From Sphingomonas sp. (lineage in GTDB: Bacteria > Pseudomonadota > Alphaproteobacteria > Sphingomonadales > Sphingomonadaceae), in contig JAICVC010000051.1 in assembly GCA_025935515.1 (NCBI GenBank), forward strand, positions 1 to 12,230: a stretch of DNA of 12,230 bases, in the 5' to 3' direction. Of the stretch, positions 6,336-12,230 are shown piece by piece. The notes below the pieces were generated by a model. The model saw only the letters and a program-made list of their open reading frames with translations. It did not search any database and was not told the origin of the DNA. Both the position numbers and the translations under genes were made by a program. How positions within the stretch are numbered: the first letter of the stretch is position 1; each line of letters starts with the position of its first letter.

Positions 6336-8282
6336 ATGCGCCGCGGGCCCACATCGCGCGGCGTGAACGACATCAGCGCCGACAATATTTTGCCGACCGA
6401 CCAGCCGGCATCCCCTCACGGTCCGAAGGAAACGCTCCCCAAGCTGATGCTCGGAGCGATCGGCGTCGTCTACGGCGACATCGGCACCTCTCCGCTCTAC
6501 GCGATGAAGGAGAGCTTCCTCGGGCCCCATCCGCTCGCGGTCGACCGGTTGCACATTTTTGGCGTGCTAAGTCTGATCTTCTGGTCGCTGATGCTGATCG
6601 TGACCGTCAAATATGTCGCGGTCGCAATGCGCGCGGACAACAAGGGCGAAGGCGGATCGTTCGCCTTGCTGTCGCTGATCGCGCGCAATCTCGCCGGCAA
6701 AAAGTGGACTGCGAGCCTGATCATGATGGGCGTGCTCGCGACCTGCCTGTTCTACGGCGACGCAATGATCACGCCGGCCATTTCGGTGCTTTCGGCAGTC
6801 GAGGGGCTGACGATCGTCGAAGCGCCCCTCCAGCCGCTGGTCATTCCGATTTCGATTGCCATCCTCATCGGGCTGTTCCTCGTCCAGTCTCGGGGCACGG
6901 CCAAGGTCGGAATCTTGTTCGGCCCGGTGATCCTGGTCTACCTCGCCGCCCTCGCCGCGCTGGGCATCACGAACATCCTGGCTCATCCCGAGATCGTCGG
7001 CGCGCTGAGCCCAAGCTGGGCGATCCGCTTTTTCATCATCAACCCGAAGCTCGCCTTCCTCGCGCTGGGATCGGTGTTCCTCGCCGTCACCGGCGCCGAG
7101 ACGCTCTACGCCGACATGGGTCATTTCGGGCGGCGCGCGATCGGTTGGTCGTGGCTGACGCTGGTCTATCCATGCCTGGCGCTCAATTATCTCGGCCAGG
7201 GCGCGCTGCTGCTCGGCCATCCCGCGGCGGCGGAGAATCCCTTCTATTTGATGGCGCCCGACTGGGCGCGGCTGCCGCTCGTGTTTATCGCCACCGCGGC
7301 GACGATCATCGCCAGCCAGGCAGTGATCTCCGGCGCCTTCTCGGTCACTCACCAGGCGGTGCAGCTGGGCTTCCTCCCGCGGCTCAGGACGGAGCACACC
7401 AGCGAGAAAGCCGCCGGGCAGATCTACATTCCAGCAGTCAACTGGGGCCTGTTGTTCATGGTCATCGTGCTGGTGCTCGGCTTCCGCGAATCGGGCAAGC
7501 TGGCGTCGGCCTATGGTATCGCGGTGACAGGGACGATGCTGATCACCACAATCATGCTCGGCTTCCTCATATTCCAGGTGTGGAAGTGGAATCGACTGCT
7601 GGCCGCCACAACGATCGGGACTTTCCTGCTCGTGGACGGCACCTACTTCGCCTCGAACATCACGAAGATCCCCGACGGCGGCTGGTTTCCGTTGCTGGTT
7701 GCCGCCGTCGGCTTCACCGTGCTGACGACCTGGGCCAAGGGGCGGCAGCTGATGCGCGAGCGGCTCGCGGAATCGGCGCTGCCGCTGACGGTGTTCATCA
7801 AGTCCGCCGCAGCGTCGGTGCACCGCGTCCTCGGCACGTCGGTGTTTCTGTCGACTTCGGCCGAAACGGTGCCGGCGGCGCTTCTGCACAACCTCAAACA
7901 CAACCAGGTGCTGCACAGCCGGGTGCTGATCCTCAACGTGAAGGTTGAGGAAGTGCCACACCTGCCGGCGGAAAAGCGGCTTGAGGTGCACGACGCGGGT
8001 GATGGTTTCTACCGGGTCATCCTCCACTACGGCTATATGGAGGAGGTCGATATTCCCAAGGACCTCGCGCGCATCGACACCTGCGGCGAGCCGTTCAACA
8101 TGATGAGCACGAGCTTCTTTCTGGGGCGGCAGAAGCTGATCGCCTCGAAGCGGCGGGCCGGCATGGCGCTATGGCGCGAGAAATTGTTCGCGTGGATGCT
8201 GAAAAACTCAGAAAGCGCGATGGAGTTCTTCAAGCTGCCGACCAACCGTGTGGTTGAGCTCGGCAGCCAGCTGCAAATCTAG
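6336..8282 (+). CDS. kup: Kup-family potassium transporter
   Basis: An inner-membrane potassium uptake protein, probably a proton symporter (KUP/HAK/KT family), of about 648 residues; relatives are about 620-650. The signature GAIGVVYGDIGTSPLYAMKE is present (about 40-59), as is RADNKGEGGSFALLSL (99-114). A dozen hydrophobic helices follow, and a cytoplasmic C-terminal domain of roughly 190 residues begins after FTVLTTWAKGRQL and ends VVELGSQLQI. The start is uncertain: ATG at 6336 (weak GGAA site 5 bases upstream) is used here. GTG at 6363 would give 23 residues before KETLPKLMLG, and the frame also stays open up to 6240. The direct repeats ending at 6332 sit so close to 6336 that the GTG may be correct if they are a promoter operator. 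The TAG stop shares the CTAG at 8279-8282 with the convergent response regulator gene. Confidence 0.95.
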   Translation: MRRGPTSRGVNDISADNILPTDQPASPHGPKETLPKLMLGAIGVVYGDIGTSPLYAMKESFLGPHPLAVDRLHIFGVLSLIFWSLMLIVTVKYVAVAMRADNKGEGGSFALLSLIARNLAGKKWTASLIMMGVLATCLFYGDAMITPAISVLSAVEGLTIVEAPLQPLVIPISIAILIGLFLVQSRGTAKVGILFGPVILVYLAALAALGITNILAHPEIVGALSPSWAIRFFIINPKLAFLALGSVFLAVTGAETLYADMGHFGRRAIGWSWLTLVYPCLALNYLGQGALLLGHPAAAENPFYLMAPDWARLPLVFIATAATIIASQAVISGAFSVTHQAVQLGFLPRLRTEHTSEKAAGQIYIPAVNWGLLFMVIVLVLGFRESGKLASAYGIAVTGTMLITTIMLGFLIFQVWKWNRLLAATTIGTFLLVDGTYFASNITKIPDGGWFPLLVAAVGFTVLTTWAKGRQLMRERLAESALPLTVFIKSAAASVHRVLGTSVFLSTSAETVPAALLHNLKHNQVLHSRVLILNVKVEEVPHLPAEKRLEVHDAGDGFYRVILHYGYMEEVDIPKDLARIDTCGEPFNMMSTSFFLGRQKLIASKRRAGMALWREKLFAWMLKNSESAMEFFKLPTNRVVELGSQLQI

Positions 8283-8896
8283 CGGTCGATCAGTTCGGCC
8301 GCGCGGAGTGCGAGCTCGGTCCGGTTCTCGACGTGGAACTTGTCGAAAATGGCATGGAGATAGACCTTCACCGTACCTTCGGTGACTCCGAGCTCGGCGG
8401 CGATGTCGCGGTTCCTTAGACCCTGGCGGACGAGCTCGACCAGCTCGCGCTCGCGGCGGGTGAGCGGGGGTGCTGAGGCGGCCTTGGCTTCGGCCTGGCG
8501 AGTCCGCTCGGCGATCTCCGAGTCGACCCAGCTCCGGCCGGCGACGACCGTGTCCATGCATTGCATCAGCAGCTCAGGATCGGAGGTTTTGAGGACCATT
8601 CCTTCCGGATCGAGATCGGCGGCCCCGAGCAACTGGGCCTCGTCCATGCCGGCGGTGAGGAGGATGACTCGTGGCCGTGACCGTGACCGCGAGAGCTTGC
8701 GAAGGACGTCGAGGCCGGATCCATCGGGCAGGTTGACGTCGAGCAGGACGAGGTCGGGCTTGAGCTTCGAAATCTGCCTGTTGGCCTCGGCCACCGTCCG
8801 GGCGCGGCCAAGTAATTCATAGTCGCTCTCGCGCAGCAGCATCTCGAGCGCGGCGGCAATCATCGGATGGTCGTCGACCAACAGCACTCGGTTCAC
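8279..8896 (-). CDS. NarL/LuxR-family response regulator
   Basis: A 205-residue DNA-binding response regulator, partner of the kinase encoded just upstream. The receiver (about 2-120) has the acidic pair Asp8-Asp9 in VLLVDDHPMIAAALEM, phosphoacceptor Asp53 in LVLLDVNLPDGSG, Thr81 and Lys103 (VLKTSD). A linker is followed by a GerE/LuxR helix-turn-helix (about 145-200: LTRRERELVELVRQGLRNRD and IAAELGVTEGTVKVYL). The GTG start at 8896 overlaps the kinase stop as GTGA and has AGGAG (8904-8908 on the plus strand) 7 bases upstream, so the two proteins should be translationally coupled. A longer open frame reaches 9235 but overlaps the kinase and is not coding. Targets are unknown. Confidence 0.94.
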   Translation of the reverse strand: MNRVLLVDDHPMIAAALEMLLRESDYELLGRARTVAEANRQISKLKPDLVLLDVNLPDGSGLDVLRKLSRSRSRPRVILLTAGMDEAQLLGAADLDPEGMVLKTSDPELLMQCMDTVVAGRSWVDSEIAERTRQAEAKAASAPPLTRRERELVELVRQGLRNRDIAAELGVTEGTVKVYLHAIFDKFHVENRTELALRAAELIDR

Positions 8897-10470
8897 GCGG
8901 CGGCTCCTGCAAGCGGAAGGCTGATGAGGATGTTGGTCGATCCGGGCTCCGACACCAGCCGGATCGACCCATGCGCACGCTCGACGCGTTCCTTCAATGA
9001 CCAGGGTTGGGCCAGGTCCTTGCCGGTGATCTCGCGGAAACCCGATCCATTGTCGGCGAAACGCAGCTGGAGGCGGTCCTGCTCGACCGCAAGCCCCACG
9101 TCGACCCGGTTGGCGCCGCCATGGCGAACGGCGTTGGCGACCGCTTCGCGGAGCATCTGCTGGAGGTCGAGCTGCAGCCGAATTGGAATCGACGCTTTCT
9201 CCCCCTCGGCCGAAATGCGGCAATCGACCGACCATTGCTGGCTGAGTCGCTCGGCGAGTGCACGCAATTCAGCGACCGCGTCTGCCAGTTCGAGTTCCCG
9301 GTCGCGGCGGAGGGCCAGCAGGAAGCCGCGGATCTCGCCCTGCTCCTCCACTAGCAGCCGCTTCAATTCATCGAGATCGGGGCCGACCTTAGCGCCGGCC
9401 GTGGCCGCCCGCTTGATGGCCTCGACGCGAAACGTGGCGCCGGCGAGGAACTGGACAATGCTGTCGTGGACATCGCGGGCGAGCGACAGCCGCGCTCGAG
9501 CGGCGGCGCCGGTTTCGATCGCCTCCAGCAAGGCGTGGCGGTCGAGGATGGCGCCGGCAACGCGGCCCAGCTCTCGCCCGAGATCGATGAAGTCGGTCGA
9601 AAGATCCGGGATGGCCCACAGCATCAGCCAACCCTGTTGAGTGCCCGTCCGGACCTCGGCGACGAGGCCCTCGCCGGCCCCGAGACGGATCGCTTCCTCG
9701 ACTGCCAGCATGCGGGAGGCCGGAACGAAGTGGAAACGGGCTTCCAGCATGCGCGTCACCGCGCGGTCTCTGGAGAGATCGTAGAGAAAGACGGAATAAG
9801 CGTCGTCGTGGGCGATCGGCCGTTCGAGGCTGAACGCGCGCAGCCCCGCCGGACCGGTGCTGAAGCCCTCGCATGGCTCTTCGCCGGTAGGCGCCATCAT
9901 CAACGCGCCGCCCCCGGCATTGCATGCCTGAACGACGAACCCGAGCGCCCGGTGAAGCGGATTCTCTTCCTGGTCAAGGCCGGCGTCATAGTCAGCCACC
10001 GTCAGGAAGATACGGCTGAGGCGCTGATGGATCCCGAACCAGATGAGCAGCAGCGACAGGATGATGAGGTGCCCGCTGCGGATGACGAACCGCTCGAGCT
10101 CGAAGCTTCCACGGCCCGCGACCAGCACCCCCGCGATCAGGAAGAGCGCGATCAGCGATGTTGCGGTAAGGGCCGTCTCCTTCCACCCCCAGCGGATGGC
10201 CGCGGACAGCAGGGGAAGCACGAAGAAGAGGTAGAAGGGGCTGGTCGAGCCGTTGGTCGAAAAGACGATGGCCGTGAAGACGGCCATGTCGACCCCATGC
10301 ATCGGAATCGCCAGGCGCGCGTCGAGCCACCAGTTGCGCCAGGTGGCCGCCGCAATCCCGACTGCGGCCGCGGCATAAAGGAACAGCAGGGCATATGTCG
10401 CAGTCGTCACTCGCTCGGGCTCGCTGCGGCCGAGCGCGAGCGCCAGCAGGAACAGGGTCGCGAGCATCAC
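8893..10470 (-). CDS. Membrane-bound HisKA_3 sensor histidine kinase (NarL-type partner)
   Basis: A 525-residue kinase from the GTG at 10470 (ATG at 10467 is equally possible). About five or six hydrophobic helices occupy residues 2-148 (for example 25-43, 58-72, 79-92, 98-118 and 133-148), with almost no periplasmic loops, so it probably senses within or near the membrane. A GAF-like region (about 165-310) follows, then HisKA_3 with phosphoacceptor His335 in LSLARDVHDSIVQFLAGATF and an HATPase with N-box REAVANAVRHGGA (441-453) and G1 DNGSGF (473-478). The glycine-rich G2 motif is degenerate: WSLKERVERAHGS (490-502) where the family usually has GL..GM.ER. It forms an operon with the response regulator downstream through the GTGA overlap. 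The open frame continues upstream with plausible coding (residues LFKYQSGRVIALGR precede the GTG), so the N-terminus may be longer and begin at a CTG at 10539. Confidence 0.92.
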   Translation of the reverse strand: MMLATLFLLALALGRSEPERVTTATYALLFLYAAAAVGIAAATWRNWWLDARLAIPMHGVDMAVFTAIVFSTNGSTSPFYLFFVLPLLSAAIRWGWKETALTATSLIALFLIAGVLVAGRGSFELERFVIRSGHLIILSLLLIWFGIHQRLSRIFLTVADYDAGLDQEENPLHRALGFVVQACNAGGGALMMAPTGEEPCEGFSTGPAGLRAFSLERPIAHDDAYSVFLYDLSRDRAVTRMLEARFHFVPASRMLAVEEAIRLGAGEGLVAEVRTGTQQGWLMLWAIPDLSTDFIDLGRELGRVAGAILDRHALLEAIETGAAARARLSLARDVHDSIVQFLAGATFRVEAIKRAATAGAKVGPDLDELKRLLVEEQGEIRGFLLALRRDRELELADAVAELRALAERLSQQWSVDCRISAEGEKASIPIRLQLDLQQMLREAVANAVRHGGANRVDVGLAVEQDRLQLRFADNGSGFREITGKDLAQPWSLKERVERAHGSIRLVSEPGSTNILISLPLAGAAA

Positions 10471-10788
10471 CCGCCCGAGCGCGATGACTCGCCCGCTTTG
10501 ATATTTGAACAGGCCCTGCGGCAGCTTCAGCGTCTTCAGAACATTTCCCCCGAGCAGGGCCAGTCTAACCCCAACGCAAGTTAAGGTAAAATCTGGAAAA
10601 AATGCCGCGCCTGGCCTGGTTTGGCCAAGTGGTCGGACCCCCGCAGGCCAGCAGACGGCTGCGCGAGCTCAGTCAACGCGCCTGCATAAGTGTGCCTTAT
10701 CGGCCTGGTCCGTTCTTTCGTTGGCCGCCCGGCCGAATCCCGGACTAGAGCGCCGCGCGATCATGGGCCGACAGGAAAGGCTGAACTT
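10471..10788. other. 318-bp divergent intergenic region between the kinase and oxidoreductase genes
   Basis: This region holds the promoters of the kinase-regulator operon (minus) and the oxidoreductase (plus). The only AT-rich patch is 10577-10602, the likeliest promoter for the minus-strand operon, but I see no convincing minus-35/minus-10 pair. Other structure: an 8-bp palindrome TTGGCCAA (10621-10628) within TGGCC-N6-GGCCA (10612-10627), and the inverted repeat ATAAG-N5-CTTAT (10686-10700). The part from 10471 to about 10539 may really be coding for the kinase N-terminus. No RNA gene is recognised. Confidence 0.5.
10686..10700. repeat. Inverted repeat ATAAG-N5-CTTAT upstream of the oxidoreductase
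   Basis: A perfect 5-bp inverted repeat around TGTGC, about 90 bases before the oxidoreductase start, in otherwise GC-rich DNA. It could be a small operator. It is short enough to arise by chance. Confidence 0.3.
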
Positions 10789-11454
10789 ATGACCAATTCC
10801 CCCGGCTGGGCGCCTGAGCTCGGAATTCTCGGCACCGGACGCATGGGCTCCCGTCTGGCCGCGATGTTCGCCCGCGCCGGGCGGCGGGTGGTCCTGGGAT
10901 CGCGCGATTTCGACCGTTCCGCGGCGATCGTGAAGGAGCTTGGCATCCCGACGCTTCGCGCCGGCTGCTACCTCGACGCAGTCCGCGCACCCGCAGTCCT
11001 GCCCGCAGTCTTTGTCCGCGACGGCTTGCTTGATCTGCTCGAGCGTTATTGCTCATCGCTCAAGTCCAAGCTGCTGATCGACATCAGCAACCCGTTCAAC
11101 AGCGATTACAGCGATTTCGTGACTCCCTGGGATTCGAGCGGAGCTGAGGAGCTGCAGCGGCGCTTCCCGCAGGCGCGCGTCGTCGGCGCTTTCAAGAACG
11201 TCTTCTGGGAAGTGTTCGACCACCCGCAGTTCGGCGATGTCCTGAGCGACGTGCTGGTGACCGGTGACAGTGCACCGGCGAAGGCCGAATTCCTGAAGCT
11301 CGCCGAGGGAACGCCATTTCGCTACCTCGACGCCGGTCCGCTGATCCGCAGCCGCACGATCGAGCGCCTGACCTTCATCACCAGCAGCCTGGGCCAGCAA
11401 CTGAACAGCTACCCGCGGATGAACTGGCGCCTGCTGACGCAGGCCGCGGCCTAA
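10789..11454 (+). CDS. NADP-dependent F420-reductase-like oxidoreductase
   Basis: A 221-residue Rossmann-fold protein of the F420_oxidored / NADP oxidoreductase family, which also includes the dinucleotide-binding domain of STEAP reductases. Motif ELGILGTGRMGSRLAAMFA gives the GxGxxG dinucleotide loop (Gly15, Gly17, Gly20). GSRD (37-40) at the end of the second strand places Ser-Arg where the 2'-phosphate of NADP is bound in relatives. LLIDISNPF (95-103) and VVGAFKNVFW (131-140) match the conserved DxxNP and AFK/N segments. The ATG at 10789 is preceded by AGGAAAGG about 8 bases upstream. The open frame extends back to 10690 but that part is not family-like. Sphingomonads are not known to make F420, so the hydride acceptor may be a flavin, a quinone or a metal. 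The substrate is not determined. Its stop lies 2 bases before the convergent EAL gene. Confidence 0.85.
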   Translation: MTNSPGWAPELGILGTGRMGSRLAAMFARAGRRVVLGSRDFDRSAAIVKELGIPTLRAGCYLDAVRAPAVLPAVFVRDGLLDLLERYCSSLKSKLLIDISNPFNSDYSDFVTPWDSSGAEELQRRFPQARVVGAFKNVFWEVFDHPQFGDVLSDVLVTGDSAPAKAEFLKLAEGTPFRYLDAGPLIRSRTIERLTFITSSLGQQLNSYPRMNWRLLTQAAA

Positions 11455-11456
11455 GG

Positions 11457-12230
11457 CTAGCCGGCCATCCGTTTTGCGCCCAGGCCCAGGACCATCTGGT
11501 TGGCGCGCTCGTACGGGAGCGGCTTGCCGAACAAATAGCCCTGGATGGTGTCGCAGCCGAGGTCGCGCATGCGCTCGAAATCCTCGGCGGTCTCCACGCC
11601 CTCGGCGGTGACCGACATGCGGAAGCTCTTGGCGAGCTGGACGATCGACTGGATGATCGCGACGTTCTCGGGACGCGTGCCGGCCTCGCGGACGAAGCTG
11701 CCGTCGATCTTCAATTTGTGGAAGATCGCCTTGTTCAAATAGCCGATCGACGAGTAGCCGGTGCCGAAATCGTCGAGCGCAATTCCGACGCCAAGCGCGC
11801 GGAGGCGCTTGAGGACGTCGAGCGTCGAGCCGTTGTCGCCGAGGAACACGCCTTCGGTGACCTCGAGCTCGAGCCGGTTGCCGGCGAGCTTGTGACGGCC
11901 GAGCGCCTCGCTGACGAGGTTGGGCAAGGACGCCTGGACCATCTGCTTGGGGCTGATGTTGAGCGCGACGGTGACCGGGTCCGGCCAGGTCGCCGCGGCC
12001 CGGCAGGCCTCGTCGATGACCCATTCGCCGATCGCCGGCATGAGGCCGCTTTCCTCGGCGACGGGGATGAACACGTTGGGCGGGACCAGGCCGCGCTTTG
12101 GATGTTTCCAGCGGATCAGCGACTCGAATCTGATCAGCTTCTGGGTCTTGGCGTTGATCATCGGCTGAAAGAACAGGTGTAACTGCTTGGAGGCGAGCGC
12201 GCTGAGGAGATCGTATTCGAGGCGGACGCG
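11457..12230 (-). CDS. EAL-domain cyclic-di-GMP phosphodiesterase (partial, N-terminus off the right edge)
   Basis: The last 257 residues of a protein that enters from beyond the right edge in frame (RVRLEYDLLSALASKQLHLF is the first visible stretch). The EAL domain hydrolyses cyclic di-GMP to pGpG. Conserved features are all present: the signature ESL in FESLIRWKHP (visible residues 35-44), Asn91 in LNISPKQ, Glu126 in ELEVTEG, Asp153-Asp154 in LDDFGTGYSS, Lys174 in LKIDGSFV, Glu210 in TAEGVET, and QGYLFGKPLP (230-239). The metal and catalytic residues look intact, so an active phosphodiesterase is expected. The lead-in sequence is typical of the linker after a GGDEF or other N-terminal domain, which cannot be seen here. 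The stop TAG is nearly adjacent to the convergent oxidoreductase stop. Confidence 0.95.
   Translation of the reverse strand, partial: RVRLEYDLLSALASKQLHLFFQPMINAKTQKLIRFESLIRWKHPKRGLVPPNVFIPVAEESGLMPAIGEWVIDEACRAAATWPDPVTVALNISPKQMVQASLPNLVSEALGRHKLAGNRLELEVTEGVFLGDNGSTLDVLKRLRALGVGIALDDFGTGYSSIGYLNKAIFHKLKIDGSFVREAGTRPENVAIIQSIVQLAKSFRMSVTAEGVETAEDFERMRDLGCDTIQGYLFGKPLPYERANQMVLGLGAKRMAG

Noticed and set aside
6248..6385. Upstream extension of the chimeric regulator to 6385
   Set aside because: The added residues are Cys/Pro/Arg-rich and unlike the membrane-proximal N-terminus expected; they would overlap the kup coding region.
6567..8027. 486-residue minus-strand open frame within kup
   Set aside because: His/Asp/Arg/Gln-rich antisense reading of a membrane protein gene, a typical shadow in GC-rich DNA.
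9466..10584. 372-residue plus-strand open frame opposite the sensor kinase
   Set aside because: Antisense shadow rich in Glu/Arg/Gln with no family features; the minus strand has intact kinase motifs.
10685..10791. CATAAGT (10685-10691) and its inverted copy ACTTATG (10785-10791) as paired operator sites
   Set aside because: The second copy includes the ATG start codon of the oxidoreductase and the match is only 7 bp, so chance is likely.

Overview
This is a GC-rich alphaproteobacterial chromosome segment, most likely from the Sphingomonadales (Sphingomonas and relatives). That placement is inference. It rests on the GC-biased codon use, the style of the sensor kinases and the methylmalonyl-CoA mutase, and a compound palindromic repeat of a kind I associate with sphingomonad genomes. 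There are no tRNA or rRNA genes, no transposase and no CRISPR array. The genes look like resident chromosomal genes, and most are short-spaced or overlapping.

Layout, left to right. (1) 1-1709, minus: most of a methylmalonyl-CoA mutase large subunit, with its C-terminus off the left edge. Its reading frame runs unbroken through a ~110-bp compound palindromic element at 100-209. (2) 1854-4912, plus: a soluble triple-PAS hybrid histidine kinase with a C-terminal receiver, then a small exported EF-hand protein and an unrecognised 75-residue protein. (3) 4922-6247, minus: a chimera with the membrane and GAF parts and a degenerate dimerisation helix of the KdpD sensor kinase, joined directly to the winged-helix DNA-binding domain of KdpE. 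It has no ATPase domain, no receiver and no phosphoacceptor histidine. (4) 6336-8282, plus, divergent from (3): a Kup-family potassium transporter. The region between them holds two direct repeats 11 bp apart, the spacing PhoB/OmpR-type winged helices favour. (5) 8279-10470, minus: a NarL-type response regulator and its membrane-bound HisKA_3 kinase, overlapping by GTGA. (6) 10789-11454, plus: an NADP-dependent F420-reductase-like oxidoreductase. (7) 11457-12230, minus: the C-terminal EAL domain of a cyclic-di-GMP phosphodiesterase, with its N-terminus off the right edge.

The most interesting unit is 4922-8282. A Kdp-type two-component system appears to have collapsed into one membrane-anchored transcription factor, placed back to back with a Kup transporter rather than with kdpFABC. 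The natural hypothesis is a one-protein potassium or turgor sensor acting on kup, with the direct repeats at 6313-6332 as a candidate operator. The second point of interest is the palindromic element inside the mutase gene, which resembles in concept the Rickettsia palindromic elements that insert in frame into proteins.
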